A DNA stretch of 62,021 nt, from NCBI GenBank assembly GCA_038745625.1, contig JBCDLG010000003.1, positions 1 to 62,021 of the forward strand, given 5' to 3'. A model generated the notes under the pieces. That model saw nothing but the letters and a program-made list of their open reading frames with translations. It searched no databases and had not been told where the DNA came from. The position numbers were made by a program, and so were the translations under genes. Source of the stretch: Parvularcula sp038745625. GTDB taxonomy: Bacteria > Pseudomonadota > Alphaproteobacteria > Caulobacterales > Parvularculaceae. How positions within the stretch are numbered: position 1 is the first letter of the stretch; each line of letters starts with the position of its first letter. This document shows positions 18,207 to 26,144 of the stretch, one piece after another.

Positions 18207-18838
18207 AGTCGGACCTCGCGTAGAGTGATGGCAGGCAATGAGGCACCCTGTGCGCCAATCAGACACGCAAGCTCGTCGCTATCGAACCGTACGGGCACAT
18301 CAAACAGGAAACCGGCAGTCACCACCGACCCAGCTGCCGGAGCCGACGCGAGCACTGCCGACTGGCCATCCGTGCTAAGAGCAACATCGCCCGATGGCAA
18401 CTCTTCCCCATCGACAGCGGCCGACAACGATGCTGCGTCGGCCAGAGCAATCGGGCGGGTCACCGTGTAGGGTTCATCTCCGTAGGTCTTCACCAACGGA
18501 AATACAGCCGTTGATCCATCGCCGGTCCCGAGCACCTGGTCCGTGGACGACGGCTGCGACCCCGCTGGAGCCGAGCTGTGGTCGAGGGGGTCACGAAAGC
18601 GGAAGGCGAAGCGGCGGCCCTGCCGAGCCTCAAAAAACGCGAGCAGTGCTTGCGCTTTGGCGAGGTCTGTGACCGCTCCGGCCACGTCCCATTGGCGCAG
18701 CGATTGACCCCAACGGGCCTGCCGGATCTCCCCGCCGGAGGCGAGCGCGGTGACATCTGTTACGTAGCGGGGACCGCCGCGCGCGCCCACCGTGATGCTC
18801 GCGGGGAAAGCGACATCGTGAAACCCGGCGCTATCCAT
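18203..18838 (-). CDS. GTA gp12: DUF2460 distal tail protein
   Basis: 211 residues, N-terminus FHDVAFPASITVGARGGPRY, then RQARWGQSLRQWDVAGAV and FFEARQGRRFAFRFRDPLDH. These are signature stretches of the TIGR02217/DUF2460 family, the distal tail protein in RcGTA. It overlaps the preceding short tape-measure-like gene by 8 bases and gp13 by the GTGA. Length is normal. Confidence 0.93.
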   Translation of the reverse strand: MDSAGFHDVAFPASITVGARGGPRYVTDVTALASGGEIRQARWGQSLRQWDVAGAVTDLAKAQALLAFFEARQGRRFAFRFRDPLDHSSAPAGSQPSSTDQVLGTGDGSTAVFPLVKTYGDEPYTVTRPIALADAASLSAAVDGEELPSGDVALSTDGQSAVLASAPAAGSVVTAGFLFDVPVRFDSDELACLIGAQGASLPAITLREVRL

Positions 18839-19166
18839 TGCGGAGGCCCCGGCGGATCACCTCGCCAAGGGCGTCGCCGTCCCGCCCGGCGCCCGTCTGC
18901 ACCCCGGTGCCGAGCGCGCTTTCCAGGGGATTGCGGATCAGTTCTTCCGCGGCGAGGCTGGCAAGGTCCTCGAGAATGCCATCGACCATATCACGCATCA
19001 CCAGTCGGCTGTCGGTCGACAGCCGAAGCAGCTGCTCTTCAATCGACCGGCTCATCTCCGAAAAGGTCGCATCGACCAGCGCATTCAGCGGTTCAAGCTG
19101 ACTTGCGGCGGCGGCGGTCAGGTCGCTGTTCGTCTCTTGGCTGCCTATCGGCTCTGTTTCACTCAT
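18831..19166 (-). CDS. GTA gp11-like, very short tape-measure protein
   Basis: 111 residues, almost wholly helical. It occupies the position between the major tail protein (gp9) and gp12. The C-terminal half, MVDGILEDLASLAAEELIRNPLESALG, resembles the end of GTA/phage tail tape-measure proteins, where a MVD(A/G)IxxDLxxxAxxxLxxxPLxxxL pattern recurs. RcGTA gp11 is about twice as long as I recall it. No gp10 or gp10.1 tail-assembly chaperone is present: only 12 bases separate this gene from gp9. It could instead be an unrelated small tail protein; the tape-measure reading is from motif and position. Confidence 0.65.
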   Translation of the reverse strand: MSETEPIGSQETNSDLTAAAASQLEPLNALVDATFSEMSRSIEEQLLRLSTDSRLVMRDMVDGILEDLASLAAEELIRNPLESALGTGVQTGAGRDGDALGEVIRRGLRNG

Positions 19167-19178
19167 CGGTCGCTCCTT

Positions 19179-19586
19179 TTACGGAAGGGCTGTGAAGGTC
19201 ACGGGGCTATTCGATATGAGACGTAGACTGAATGTCATCTCATCTTCGGACTGCCCCGCTAGGCTCAGTGTCGTGATATGGAACGCGCCCTGCCAGGTTC
19301 CTTCGCCGGGGAGATGAAGGGCAAACGTCGCTGCTTCGGCCTCAAGAATGGCTTCGCGGAGGGCGGCCATCGCTTCGCCCGACACGAAGACCCCTGATGC
19401 GCGAAGATCAGCGGTTAACGGACGATCGAGCACTGCCGCTTCGCGCCAGCCGGTGCCTGCCGCGCTGGTGGAATCGGAAAACCCGCGACTCAAGGTCAGC
19501 TCATGCCTGCGGAGCGCAGCAAGCGGAAAAATGTCCTCGTCTCGGAACATCGTCAGCGAGACGTGATCAGCGGCGATGATTGTCAT
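19179..19586 (-). CDS. GTA gp9: major tail tube protein
   Basis: 135 residues. The sequence DIFPLAALRRHELTLSRGF, then ADLRASGVFVSGEAMAALRE, then PGEGTWQGAFHITTLSLAGQ is the TP901-1-like/GTA major tail protein pattern. Polymers of this protein form the tail tube. Its ATG overlaps the gp8 stop (ATGA at 19583-19586). Confidence 0.92.
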   Translation of the reverse strand: MTIIAADHVSLTMFRDEDIFPLAALRRHELTLSRGFSDSTSAAGTGWREAAVLDRPLTADLRASGVFVSGEAMAALREAILEAEAATFALHLPGEGTWQGAFHITTLSLAGQSEDEMTFSLRLISNSPVTFTALP

Positions 19587-20011
19587 GCCGCCTCAACGAA
19601 ACTGTTTGGTACCGTGACAAAACGGTAGCGCATCGACCCTTGAAAGGTCTCTGGGTCGCGGTGGCGGAGTTGGTCTTCGAAGACCAGTCTTGCTTGCAAG
19701 AGCTTGTGTCCCTCAAGCATCAGTTCCGCGTTCTGTAAGCGTTCACGGACAAGCTCAGCAATCGCTTTACACTCCTGGCGCCCGCCCCAACGCGAAAACG
19801 CGGTAAGACGCACAATGTGCTCAAACCCGCCCGCGATCCCTTGGTAGGGCAAGAGTTGCCCCGCACCGATTTGCAGGAATGGAAAGATCGTGTCCGGCGG
19901 AATAGCGTCATAGATCCGCGCGGGATCGCCGAGGATCGTCTGCAGATCCCCGTCGTCGGCAAGTGCGCTGTAGAGCGCCGTCTGCAGGGACCAGGCCGCG
20001 TCGGTGATCAT
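19583..20011 (-). CDS. GTA gp8: DUF3168 tail terminator/stopper
   Basis: 142 residues. The DUF3168 pattern is visible: SLQTALYSALADDGDL near the N-terminus, RIYDAIPPDTIFPFLQIG, then HIVRLTAFSRWGGRQECKAI. In RcGTA the homologue joins tail tube and head connector. Both ends overlap its neighbours by ATGA, which marks one translationally coupled operon. Confidence 0.92.
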   Translation of the reverse strand: MITDAAWSLQTALYSALADDGDLQTILGDPARIYDAIPPDTIFPFLQIGAGQLLPYQGIAGGFEHIVRLTAFSRWGGRQECKAIAELVRERLQNAELMLEGHKLLQARLVFEDQLRHRDPETFQGSMRYRFVTVPNSFVEAA

Positions 20012-20325
20012 TGCATGGTCTCCTCACATAGGATCTGCGTAAAGCGACCCTTCGGATCGTCGTCTTGAATGTCCGTGATGCGATAATGCTGGCCGCGGTG
20101 AACAAGCCGCATCTCGAAGACGAGATCGTCGCGCGACCGGATGATAAACCGTTTTCGGCGACGAAGCGCGGTCATCTCGTAACTCCGATCACGAACCGCG
20201 CGCTGACCCTGTGTTTGGGCCGCAACGTCGCCCAGTGATTGGTAGGCGAAGCTATATCCTCCGCCGCCATCGGCGACCCGCGTCGGTTTGAGAATTTCGA
20301 CCCTGTCTCTCAGAGCGCCGATCAT
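20008..20325 (-). CDS. GTA gp7: head-tail adaptor (head closure) protein
   Basis: 105 residues with the head-tail joining family pattern: MIGALRDRVEILKPTRVADGGGGYSF, a central QGQRAVRDRSYEMTALRRRKRFIIR, and HRGQHYRITDIQDDD near the end. It plugs the portal-connector channel in siphovirus-like particles. ATGA overlaps on both sides. Confidence 0.92.
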   Translation of the reverse strand: MIGALRDRVEILKPTRVADGGGGYSFAYQSLGDVAAQTQGQRAVRDRSYEMTALRRRKRFIIRSRDDLVFEMRLVHRGQHYRITDIQDDDPKGRFTQILCEETMQ

Positions 20326-20876
20326 AGCCGAGCCTCCCGAAAGCCTTGCAGCAACGCCTCAACACTCATCGGCATGGCGACATAGCGTCCCTCAGCCACC
20401 GCCTCTCGGTTCTCGTAATAATGCGCGGCGAGCAGGATCGTTGCCCGCACCAAATCGTCCGGCACCAGTGCCGGATCCGACGCCCCGGCGGCAAAGGTGA
20501 TCCGCAGCTCACGGATCTCCTCACCGCCCTCTTGGCAGGGCGCGGTCACCTCAACAGTTTGAGGCACCGATCGGATGAAACGCCAATCCGTGGTCGGTGC
20601 AAAGTCGTGATCGCCATAGGCGACCTCGACCGACGTCACACTCGTGACCGTGCCGGGACGTAAGGGGATCGGTGTCTCCGGCACGCCTTGAACAAGCAAT
20701 TGCCACGTTTGGTTGACCATGGCCGTGCTCAGTCGGCGTTCGATGAAACGCCGCGCTGTCTGCCCGAGCTCCATCACCAGATCGTCCTCCACTGTGTGAT
20801 CCACACGAAAGGCCAGTTTCAGGTCCGTGAGCGTGAACGGCTCGGCGGCCGGCGGGGTGATGAGCTCGAGTATCAT
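20322..20876 (-). CDS. GTA gp6: head-tail connector protein
   Basis: 184 residues of the phage gp6-like head-tail connector family: AEPFTLTDLKLAFRVDHTVEDDLV, RRFIERRLSTAMVNQTWQL and VPDDLVRATILLAAHYYENREAV are characteristic. It binds the portal ring. It begins 18 bases after the capsid stop codon. Confidence 0.92.
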   Translation of the reverse strand: MILELITPPAAEPFTLTDLKLAFRVDHTVEDDLVMELGQTARRFIERRLSTAMVNQTWQLLVQGVPETPIPLRPGTVTSVTSVEVAYGDHDFAPTTDWRFIRSVPQTVEVTAPCQEGGEEIRELRITFAAGASDPALVPDDLVRATILLAAHYYENREAVAEGRYVAMPMSVEALLQGFREARL

Positions 20877-20894
20877 AACGTCCTCGGATAATCC

Positions 20895-22082
20895 TTACGC
20901 GCTGCGCAGGAGTTTGATGGCTGCGTGATCCTGCACACCGCCGCCCACACGTTTGGTCGTGTAGAACAAGACGTAAGGCTTGGCGCTGAACGGATCCCGC
21001 AGGACCTGCACACCGCGGCGATCCACGATCAGGTAGCCTGAGGCGAAATCGCCAAACGCGACGGCATCGTTTGTACCGCCCAGATCGGGCATCGCTTCGA
21101 TCTCGCTGACAGGGTAGCCAAGAAGCGTCGCAGGCTGACCTGACGTCACGCCCGGTGACCACAGATAGTTACCATCGCTATCCTTCAGCTTCCGGATCGC
21201 TTCGGCGGTCTTGCGGTTGAAGAGGAAGCGGCCATTGCTGCGATATTTGGCCTCCAGCGTGTAGACGAGCTCGATTAGCGCATCACCGCCGAGGTTCGCC
21301 GTCACGGTGCCGATCTCGGTCGCTGAACGCGAGTCGTCGGGTGCGGAGTCGACTTCGAGAATGCCGAGCGGTTGGTTCGTGCCCGATCCATTGACGAAGG
21401 CTTCTGTCTCGGCATCGGCGAAGGTGCCGCGGACCTCGGCGGCGATCCAAGCTTCGATATCGATCGCGCTGTCTTCGAGAAGTTGCGGCGTGGCAGCGGG
21501 CATCGCGTAGATCTCGCCGGTCTTGAATTCGATGGCCGCGATGGCAGGCGTCGCGGTCTCCGTGCGGCTGGCGGTCTCTCCCACCCAACCGGAAGCGAAG
21601 GGTGCTTCGTTGATCGCAACACGATAGGTGCCTGACGTGATCTGACGCACACTGGCAAAATTGCGGAAAGGCGAGACCTCCGTCAGAGCGCGGTCGATTG
21701 TCGATTCGATGGTCAACGGAACGGTGTAACCGCCATCCGCATCGGAGCCAGACGACAGCGATTTCTCTTCCGGTGCGGAGAGAATACCGGCACGCATATA
21801 CTGGTCAAAGGCGCGTTTTTGCTCGAGGGCTTCAGGCATGGCGCTCCCGGTCGCGTCATGACGAAGAGCGTTGATCGCGACACGGTCAAGCGCGGTCTTT
21901 TGCTCGTTCATGGCCGCTTCGAGCCGACGGATCTTTTGGTCTTGAAGCGGATCAGAAACGCCACGCTTTTCGATCGCTTCGAGACGCGCATCGTTTTCCG
22001 CTTTAAAGACTTCGAACGTGTGGAGGAGGTCTTGCGACGCTGCCTTCTCCTCGACGCTTTGGTGCTTGGTTTCAAGGGTCAT
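20895..22082 (-). CDS. GTA gp5: HK97-type major capsid protein
   Basis: 395 residues from the ATG at 22082; the frame reaches 22142 but the extra 20 residues lie inside the protease gene. The N-terminal 75 residues form a charged coiled coil (delta domain), followed by the HK97 fold: DADGGYTVPLTIESTIDRAL, SPFRNFASVRQITSGTY, a GSGTNQPLGIL stretch, KYRSNGRFLFNRKTAEAIRKLKD and a C-terminal RVGGGVQDHAAIKLLR. The delta domain is probably removed by gp4 during maturation. The capsid packages host DNA fragments in GTA particles. Confidence 0.95.
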   Translation of the reverse strand: MTLETKHQSVEEKAASQDLLHTFEVFKAENDARLEAIEKRGVSDPLQDQKIRRLEAAMNEQKTALDRVAINALRHDATGSAMPEALEQKRAFDQYMRAGILSAPEEKSLSSGSDADGGYTVPLTIESTIDRALTEVSPFRNFASVRQITSGTYRVAINEAPFASGWVGETASRTETATPAIAAIEFKTGEIYAMPAATPQLLEDSAIDIEAWIAAEVRGTFADAETEAFVNGSGTNQPLGILEVDSAPDDSRSATEIGTVTANLGGDALIELVYTLEAKYRSNGRFLFNRKTAEAIRKLKDSDGNYLWSPGVTSGQPATLLGYPVSEIEAMPDLGGTNDAVAFGDFASGYLIVDRRGVQVLRDPFSAKPYVLFYTTKRVGGGVQDHAAIKLLRSA

Positions 22083-22092
22083 ACTTTGGTCC

Positions 22093-22554
22093 TTATGATG
22101 ACAACAGGTTACGGGGCAGACGTTCACCGGCTTCGGAGACACGGGTGATCCGAGCCGACGGTGACATCGGGAAGGTCACGACAGAAACTTCCCAAAGATC
22201 GATCGCCATCAGCATACGTCCACCCTGCCGCGTGCTTTTCGCGCGCCGCGTTTTGAAGCCGATGGACAAGCCATCAAGCGCACCACCACGGATAAGCCGG
22301 TAGGTTTGCTCGCCGTCCTCGACATCGAGAAAGAGCTGACCCCGGACCAAAAGTCCGCGACTGTCCTCTTGTATGTCCGTCCAACGACCAATGGGCTTCT
22401 CCGCCTTATGCTGATAAAGCATCTTAATCGGGCTATCGTTGGCGGGGATAAGTTCGGGACGAAAAGCACCCGGTAGGATTCGGTCACCTGTGAGGTCGGC
22501 CTGACCGAAGACGGCAGCGTATCCCTCTATCTCGGCTCGGTTCTCGGGAATCAC
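22093..22554 (-). CDS. GTA gp4: HK97-type prohead protease
   Basis: 153 residues. The His-Ser pair of the U35 prohead protease family is visible: His49 in MLYQHKAEKPIGRW and Ser97 in GALDGLSIGFK. The N-terminal IEGYAAVFGQADLTGDRILPGAF is diagnostic. Its ATG overlaps the gp3.5 stop and the capsid gene follows after 10 bases. Confidence 0.95.
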   Translation of the reverse strand: MIPENRAEIEGYAAVFGQADLTGDRILPGAFRPELIPANDSPIKMLYQHKAEKPIGRWTDIQEDSRGLLVRGQLFLDVEDGEQTYRLIRGGALDGLSIGFKTRRAKSTRQGGRMLMAIDLWEVSVVTFPMSPSARITRVSEAGERLPRNLLSS

Positions 22555-22799
22555 GGATTGGTCTCCATCAGAAGGGCACGGTCCAGCTTGTGTTCAATAC
22601 GTATGAGTGTCGTACGCAGATGATCGGTCTGTTCTTCAAGACGGGCGGCACGCACTTCCAGCGCGGTCAAGCGGCCGCGCTCATGCTCAAGCTGCGACAG
22701 GCGTTCCGCAGCCGCGCCCGCCCAGAGGAGCGCCGCTATCGTCTGCATGGTGAGCGCCCCAGCGATTGCAATCACCAGGCGCGAGGGGCGATCAGTCAA
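22551..22799 (-). CDS. GTA gp3.5-like small membrane/coiled-coil protein
   Basis: 82 residues. One hydrophobic segment (about 8-31, LVIAIAGALTMQTIAALLWAG) is followed by a heptad-rich helix (LSQLEHERGRLTALEVRAARLEEQ). It is coupled by ATGA overlaps to the portal gene before and the protease gene after. A small ORF at this place is usual in GTA clusters. Its function is unknown to me. Confidence 0.82.
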   Translation of the reverse strand: MTDRPSRLVIAIAGALTMQTIAALLWAGAAAERLSQLEHERGRLTALEVRAARLEEQTDHLRTTLIRIEHKLDRALLMETNP

Positions 22800-23926
22800 C
22801 GCAGGCCCCCTTCGGGCTCTGCCGGGAAGCCAAAGGCTACGCGTTTTTCTGCATCGGTCAGGAACTCGGCCGCCGCAATACGATCAAGTCGGGTGGCCCG
22901 CTCTGGCGCCAGGGCCTCGATCGCGCTGAGATCGGGCTCAATGCGGCACGTTGCGGCCGGATCGAGCCATAGCCCCAGCTGCTCGGCGACCTTACGGACC
23001 AACGGCACGACGGTCTGGCGCCAAAAGGCGAGATTGGCTTGGCCGTAATTGGCGTAGGTGTTGTCGCCGGGGATGCCGAGAAGCATGGGCGGGACCCCAA
23101 AGGCCAGCGCTATATCTCTGGCTGCGGAGTTTTTGAGGTTCTGGAAATCCATCTCCGCCGGCGTCATGCCCATCGGACGCCAGTCGAGACCGCCGTCAAG
23201 CAGCAGCGGCCGGCCCGCCGCCATCGCCCCCGCGAAACCAGCGTCGAGCTCCGCCCGGAGACGATCAAACTGCTCCGGCGTCAGGTGCTGACCCGCCTCG
23301 GTGCCCCTGTGGATCAGGGCACCAGAGGGGCGCGCCGCGTTGTCGAGAAGCGTCCGGTTCCACGCGCACGCCGCATCGTGGATGCTGATCGCCGGTTCAG
23401 CGGTCTTGAGTGGCGGATGGCCGAACCCATCACTATGAGGATGCCATAGCGAAAGATGAAGAAGAGGCATCTCGCCGGTCAGCCGTGGACGGAAGACACG
23501 CTCGCCGGTCTTGGTCCGATGCCGATAGGTTCCATCCCGCCGCGTGATATCGCCTGGATGCAGCAGGAAGAGTGCCTTGGCTGCACCCTCGTCCTCAAGC
23601 CGCTCGATGTAAGCATTGCCATGGGTCTGCAAAAATCCGTAGACCTCTTCCAGGATCTGGGTGCCCGTCTGGTCCGGATTAGGCCGTTGGATGAGACTGA
23701 GGATCGGGCTTTCTGTCAGCTGCGCGCCGTCCTCCTTGACGATCAACGGCACGGACGCGGCCGCCTCAGCGATCATCCGGATACAGCGATAGGCGACAAC
23801 ATTAACGACAGCGCCGCCGCGCGGCAGCACCGCTCGCGGCTCGCCAGCGCCATGAAGGGCGATAAGGTCAGCCAGCGTTGTGCTCTTGCGCTCGGCTGCT
23901 TGCCTCCGGATCATCCGTTTCAGCAT
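22796..23926 (-). CDS. GTA gp3: HK97-type portal protein
   Basis: 376 residues from the ATG at 23926, chosen because GAGGAGACC stands just upstream; the open frame reaches 23965 into the terminase gene. HK97 portal features: VVNVVAYRCIRMIAEAAASVPLIV, PNPDQTGTQILEEVYGFLQTHGNAYIE, a central WNRTLLDNAARPSGAL, and FGVPPMLLGIPGDNTYANYGQANLAFWRQT split across conserved stretches. The dodecameric portal is the DNA entry and exit gate. It follows the terminase stop after 10 bases. Confidence 0.95.
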   Translation of the reverse strand: MLKRMIRRQAAERKSTTLADLIALHGAGEPRAVLPRGGAVVNVVAYRCIRMIAEAAASVPLIVKEDGAQLTESPILSLIQRPNPDQTGTQILEEVYGFLQTHGNAYIERLEDEGAAKALFLLHPGDITRRDGTYRHRTKTGERVFRPRLTGEMPLLHLSLWHPHSDGFGHPPLKTAEPAISIHDAACAWNRTLLDNAARPSGALIHRGTEAGQHLTPEQFDRLRAELDAGFAGAMAAGRPLLLDGGLDWRPMGMTPAEMDFQNLKNSAARDIALAFGVPPMLLGIPGDNTYANYGQANLAFWRQTVVPLVRKVAEQLGLWLDPAATCRIEPDLSAIEALAPERATRLDRIAAAEFLTDAEKRVAFGFPAEPEGGLR

Positions 23927-23936
23927 TGTGGTCTCC

Positions 23937-25142
23937 TCAAAGGGGGCGAATGGCGGGCGTGCCATTCGGGGTCAGCATGAGTTCCGTCAGAGCCCAGACG
24001 AGCGCATCGAGACGATCTGGGCTTCCCTCGCCCGCCCCGCCGGTGAAGCTAGTCATCTGGTCCTCAAGATCGGGAAGCTTGGCGCAGTGTTTGATGCGGC
24101 CTTGCTCATAGAGCGCAGCGATCGGCTCAGCCCGGATGATCTTGCCGCGCGATGCACGCACCGCTTTGACGGGTACAGAAGGGTTCGCGGTGCGCAGCAC
24201 CTCTTTGACAAGGTCGCCGCCCTGGTTGACCTCGGCCACGACCCGGTCGGCCTCATAGCCGCTGTAGAGACCGCAGACGCGATCTGCCCAAGCGGCGGGG
24301 CTTAAACCACGAACCGTCGCATCGGCCAGCACATAGGCCAAACCATCGGCACCAAGACCGGCCACCACAATCCCGCAGGCATCGCTGGCCGCTGTTGAGG
24401 TCACGGGAGGATCAACCGCCACGACCACGCGCTGTAGGCTCTCTGGTCGCTCCGCGCGCGCCGCCTCGATCATCGCCCAGGACCAAAGGGCACCATCGCG
24501 ATCCTCGATCAGTTCACCGAGGAGTTCCTGACGACCAAGCGCCGTGCCCTCGTAGATCGCAGCGATCTCCGTGAAAAAGCTTTCCGCGAGATTGGGTCTG
24601 TTCGCATAGCTTGAGGCGCGCGATATCTCCGTTGACGGCCGCTCCATTAGCTCTTTGAGAAGCTTCGCCGAGCGCGGCGTCGTGGTCACCACCTGGCGCG
24701 GCTGCTCCCCCAAACGCAGACCCATTTGAAGGTTGGACCAAGTATCGTCGGGATATGGCCATTTGGCCAACTCATCCGACCACGCGGTATCGAACTGATA
24801 ACCGCGCAAACCCTCAGGGTCTTCGGCTGAGAAGAGATGCGCAACCGCGCCGCTCTCCCACACGAGGCGCCGGCGGGAAGGCTCATAGCGCGGCGGCGGC
24901 GCGGGGTAACCCGTCGCGCGGATACCTGACGGCCCGCTCACCATGACCTCCCGTCCATCGGCATAGGTCTCCGCGACAAGCGCGATGCGCTGGGCACCGG
25001 CTGCCACACGCTGATGGATCCATTCAGCGCCGGTGCGGGTCTTGCCTGCACCCCGGCCGCCGAGGACCAACCATGTGGTCCACTGATCACTCGCTGGTGC
25101 CCTCTGATCCGGTCGAGCCAGGAAACTCCAGCTCGAGTTCAT
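23937..25142 (-). CDS. GTA gp2: terminase large subunit
   Basis: 401 residues from the ATG at 25142, a start supported because family members begin with a W..xARPxQ motif shortly before Walker A. The ATPase has GGRGAGKT (28-35), and a nuclease domain follows with VAVDPPVTST and EVNQGGDLVKEVL. It drives headful packaging. The gene overlaps the end of gp1 by 56 bases. An upstream ATG at 25310 would add 56 residues with no family match and is not preferred. Confidence 0.95.
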   Translation of the reverse strand: MNSSWSFLARPDQRAPASDQWTTWLVLGGRGAGKTRTGAEWIHQRVAAGAQRIALVAETYADGREVMVSGPSGIRATGYPAPPPRYEPSRRRLVWESGAVAHLFSAEDPEGLRGYQFDTAWSDELAKWPYPDDTWSNLQMGLRLGEQPRQVVTTTPRSAKLLKELMERPSTEISRASSYANRPNLAESFFTEIAAIYEGTALGRQELLGELIEDRDGALWSWAMIEAARAERPESLQRVVVAVDPPVTSTAASDACGIVVAGLGADGLAYVLADATVRGLSPAAWADRVCGLYSGYEADRVVAEVNQGGDLVKEVLRTANPSVPVKAVRASRGKIIRAEPIAALYEQGRIKHCAKLPDLEDQMTSFTGGAGEGSPDRLDALVWALTELMLTPNGTPAIRPL

Positions 25143-25491
25143 CGTGCGTAAATCCTCGCTGCCGCAGCCGTCTAAGGAGTTCTTCTCGCCCAAGAGCATG
25201 TGCATGGCGAAGTAGTCGGCGTTCCACCTCTTTGCGGAGGGCTTCGATATCGTCGCCAAAGGGATCGTTTTGATCGGGCTTGTCCTGTCTGCTGTCACTA
25301 TCCATGCCAAGCGTCTTCTCTATGTTGCCGCGATGGACCTGGATGATCCGTCCTCGTTTCTCAGCGAGAGCAATATCCTCAGAACACGACCAATCGATCG
25401 TCGCGAGAAACGCGCCCTGCTCACAAAGAAGAAGGCGCAAGCCCTTTTTCAGGGCCTCTTCACTGTCCTGCGCGGTAGCGCTCTGCTGCAT
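25087..25491 (-). CDS. GTA gp1-like protein, possible small terminase
   Basis: 134 residues, first gene of the cluster. AAAGGA lies a few bases before the ATG. The protein is charged. An N-terminal half (ALKKGLRLLLCEQGAFLATIDWS) is joined by an acidic linker to a helical C-terminal half (EALRKEVERRLLRHAHALGREELLRRLRQRGF). The position just before the large terminase is that of RcGTA gp1, which acts as TerS. Assignment rests mainly on position and helical character, not on a recognised DNA-binding motif. Confidence 0.7.
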   Translation of the reverse strand: MQQSATAQDSEEALKKGLRLLLCEQGAFLATIDWSCSEDIALAEKRGRIIQVHRGNIEKTLGMDSDSRQDKPDQNDPFGDDIEALRKEVERRLLRHAHALGREELLRRLRQRGFTHDELELEFPGSTGSEGTSE

Positions 25492-25540
25492 GCGTCCTTT
25501 TTAAGGGATGCTCAGCAGACGGGGATAAGTTGGCGGCAGC

Positions 25541-25996
25541 TTAGCGCCGGGGCCGAGATCCTGTGACGTGACGCCAGAGATCATGCTCCCTCACGAGCGT
25601 CTCATTGGTGAGGGTTTTGGGCACCGCGATCCCTGCGCGCTCAACCGACTTAGGGTCACCGCTGATAAGTGGATGCCAGGAGGCAAGAGGCTTGCCCTCG
25701 CCTAACAAGCGATAGGCGCAGGTGTCGGGCATAAAGCCGAGATGGCGCACATTGCGCGGCGTCAGCGCAACGCATTCAGGCACGATCTCAGTGCGCTGGT
25801 CGTAGCGCGTGCAGCGCCGCTGTTGGGGGTCGAAGAGCTGACAGCAGAGCGAGGTTTCATGGATGACGTCGGGCTCGTCCTCATCCTCAATGGTCACGGT
25901 GCAGCAGCGCCCGCAGCCATCGCAAAGCGACTCCCACTCGGTGATGCTCATCTCACCGAGGGACTTGCGTTCCCAAAAGGGTGGCTCGTCGCTCAT
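25541..25996 (-). CDS. YcgN/UPF0260 cysteine-cluster protein
   Basis: 151 residues with the hallmark CDGCGRCC cluster (about residues 25-32) plus further cysteines (LCCQLF, RRCTRYD, PECVAL, DTCAY). N-terminal FWERKSLGEMSITEWESLCDGC and the later GFMPDTCAYRLLGEGKPLASWHPL are typical of the UPF0260 family. The cysteine pattern suggests metal or Fe-S binding; the role is unknown. It lies upstream of the GTA cluster with only 49 bases between, so GTA transcription may start inside this gene. Confidence 0.92.
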   Translation of the reverse strand: MSDEPPFWERKSLGEMSITEWESLCDGCGRCCTVTIEDEDEPDVIHETSLCCQLFDPQQRRCTRYDQRTEIVPECVALTPRNVRHLGFMPDTCAYRLLGEGKPLASWHPLISGDPKSVERAGIAVPKTLTNETLVREHDLWRHVTGSRPRR

Positions 25997-26144
25997 CTCT
26001 TCCTAGCCGATCGGCGGCTTTCGGTTAACACAGGGTCAACGGTTCCGCTGCAGACCTGGTTCCATCCAAATTGGGGTGAGGACAACCCGGCCCTCTTTGA
26101 GGCGCCGATGGGCGTTCTGGCCCGGTGCTGAGGATGACCAGACC

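Noticed and set aside
13145..25491. Cluster as an intact prophage
   Set aside because: No integrase, repressor, replication, lysis or attachment repeats; gene order and short genes fit a gene transfer agent.
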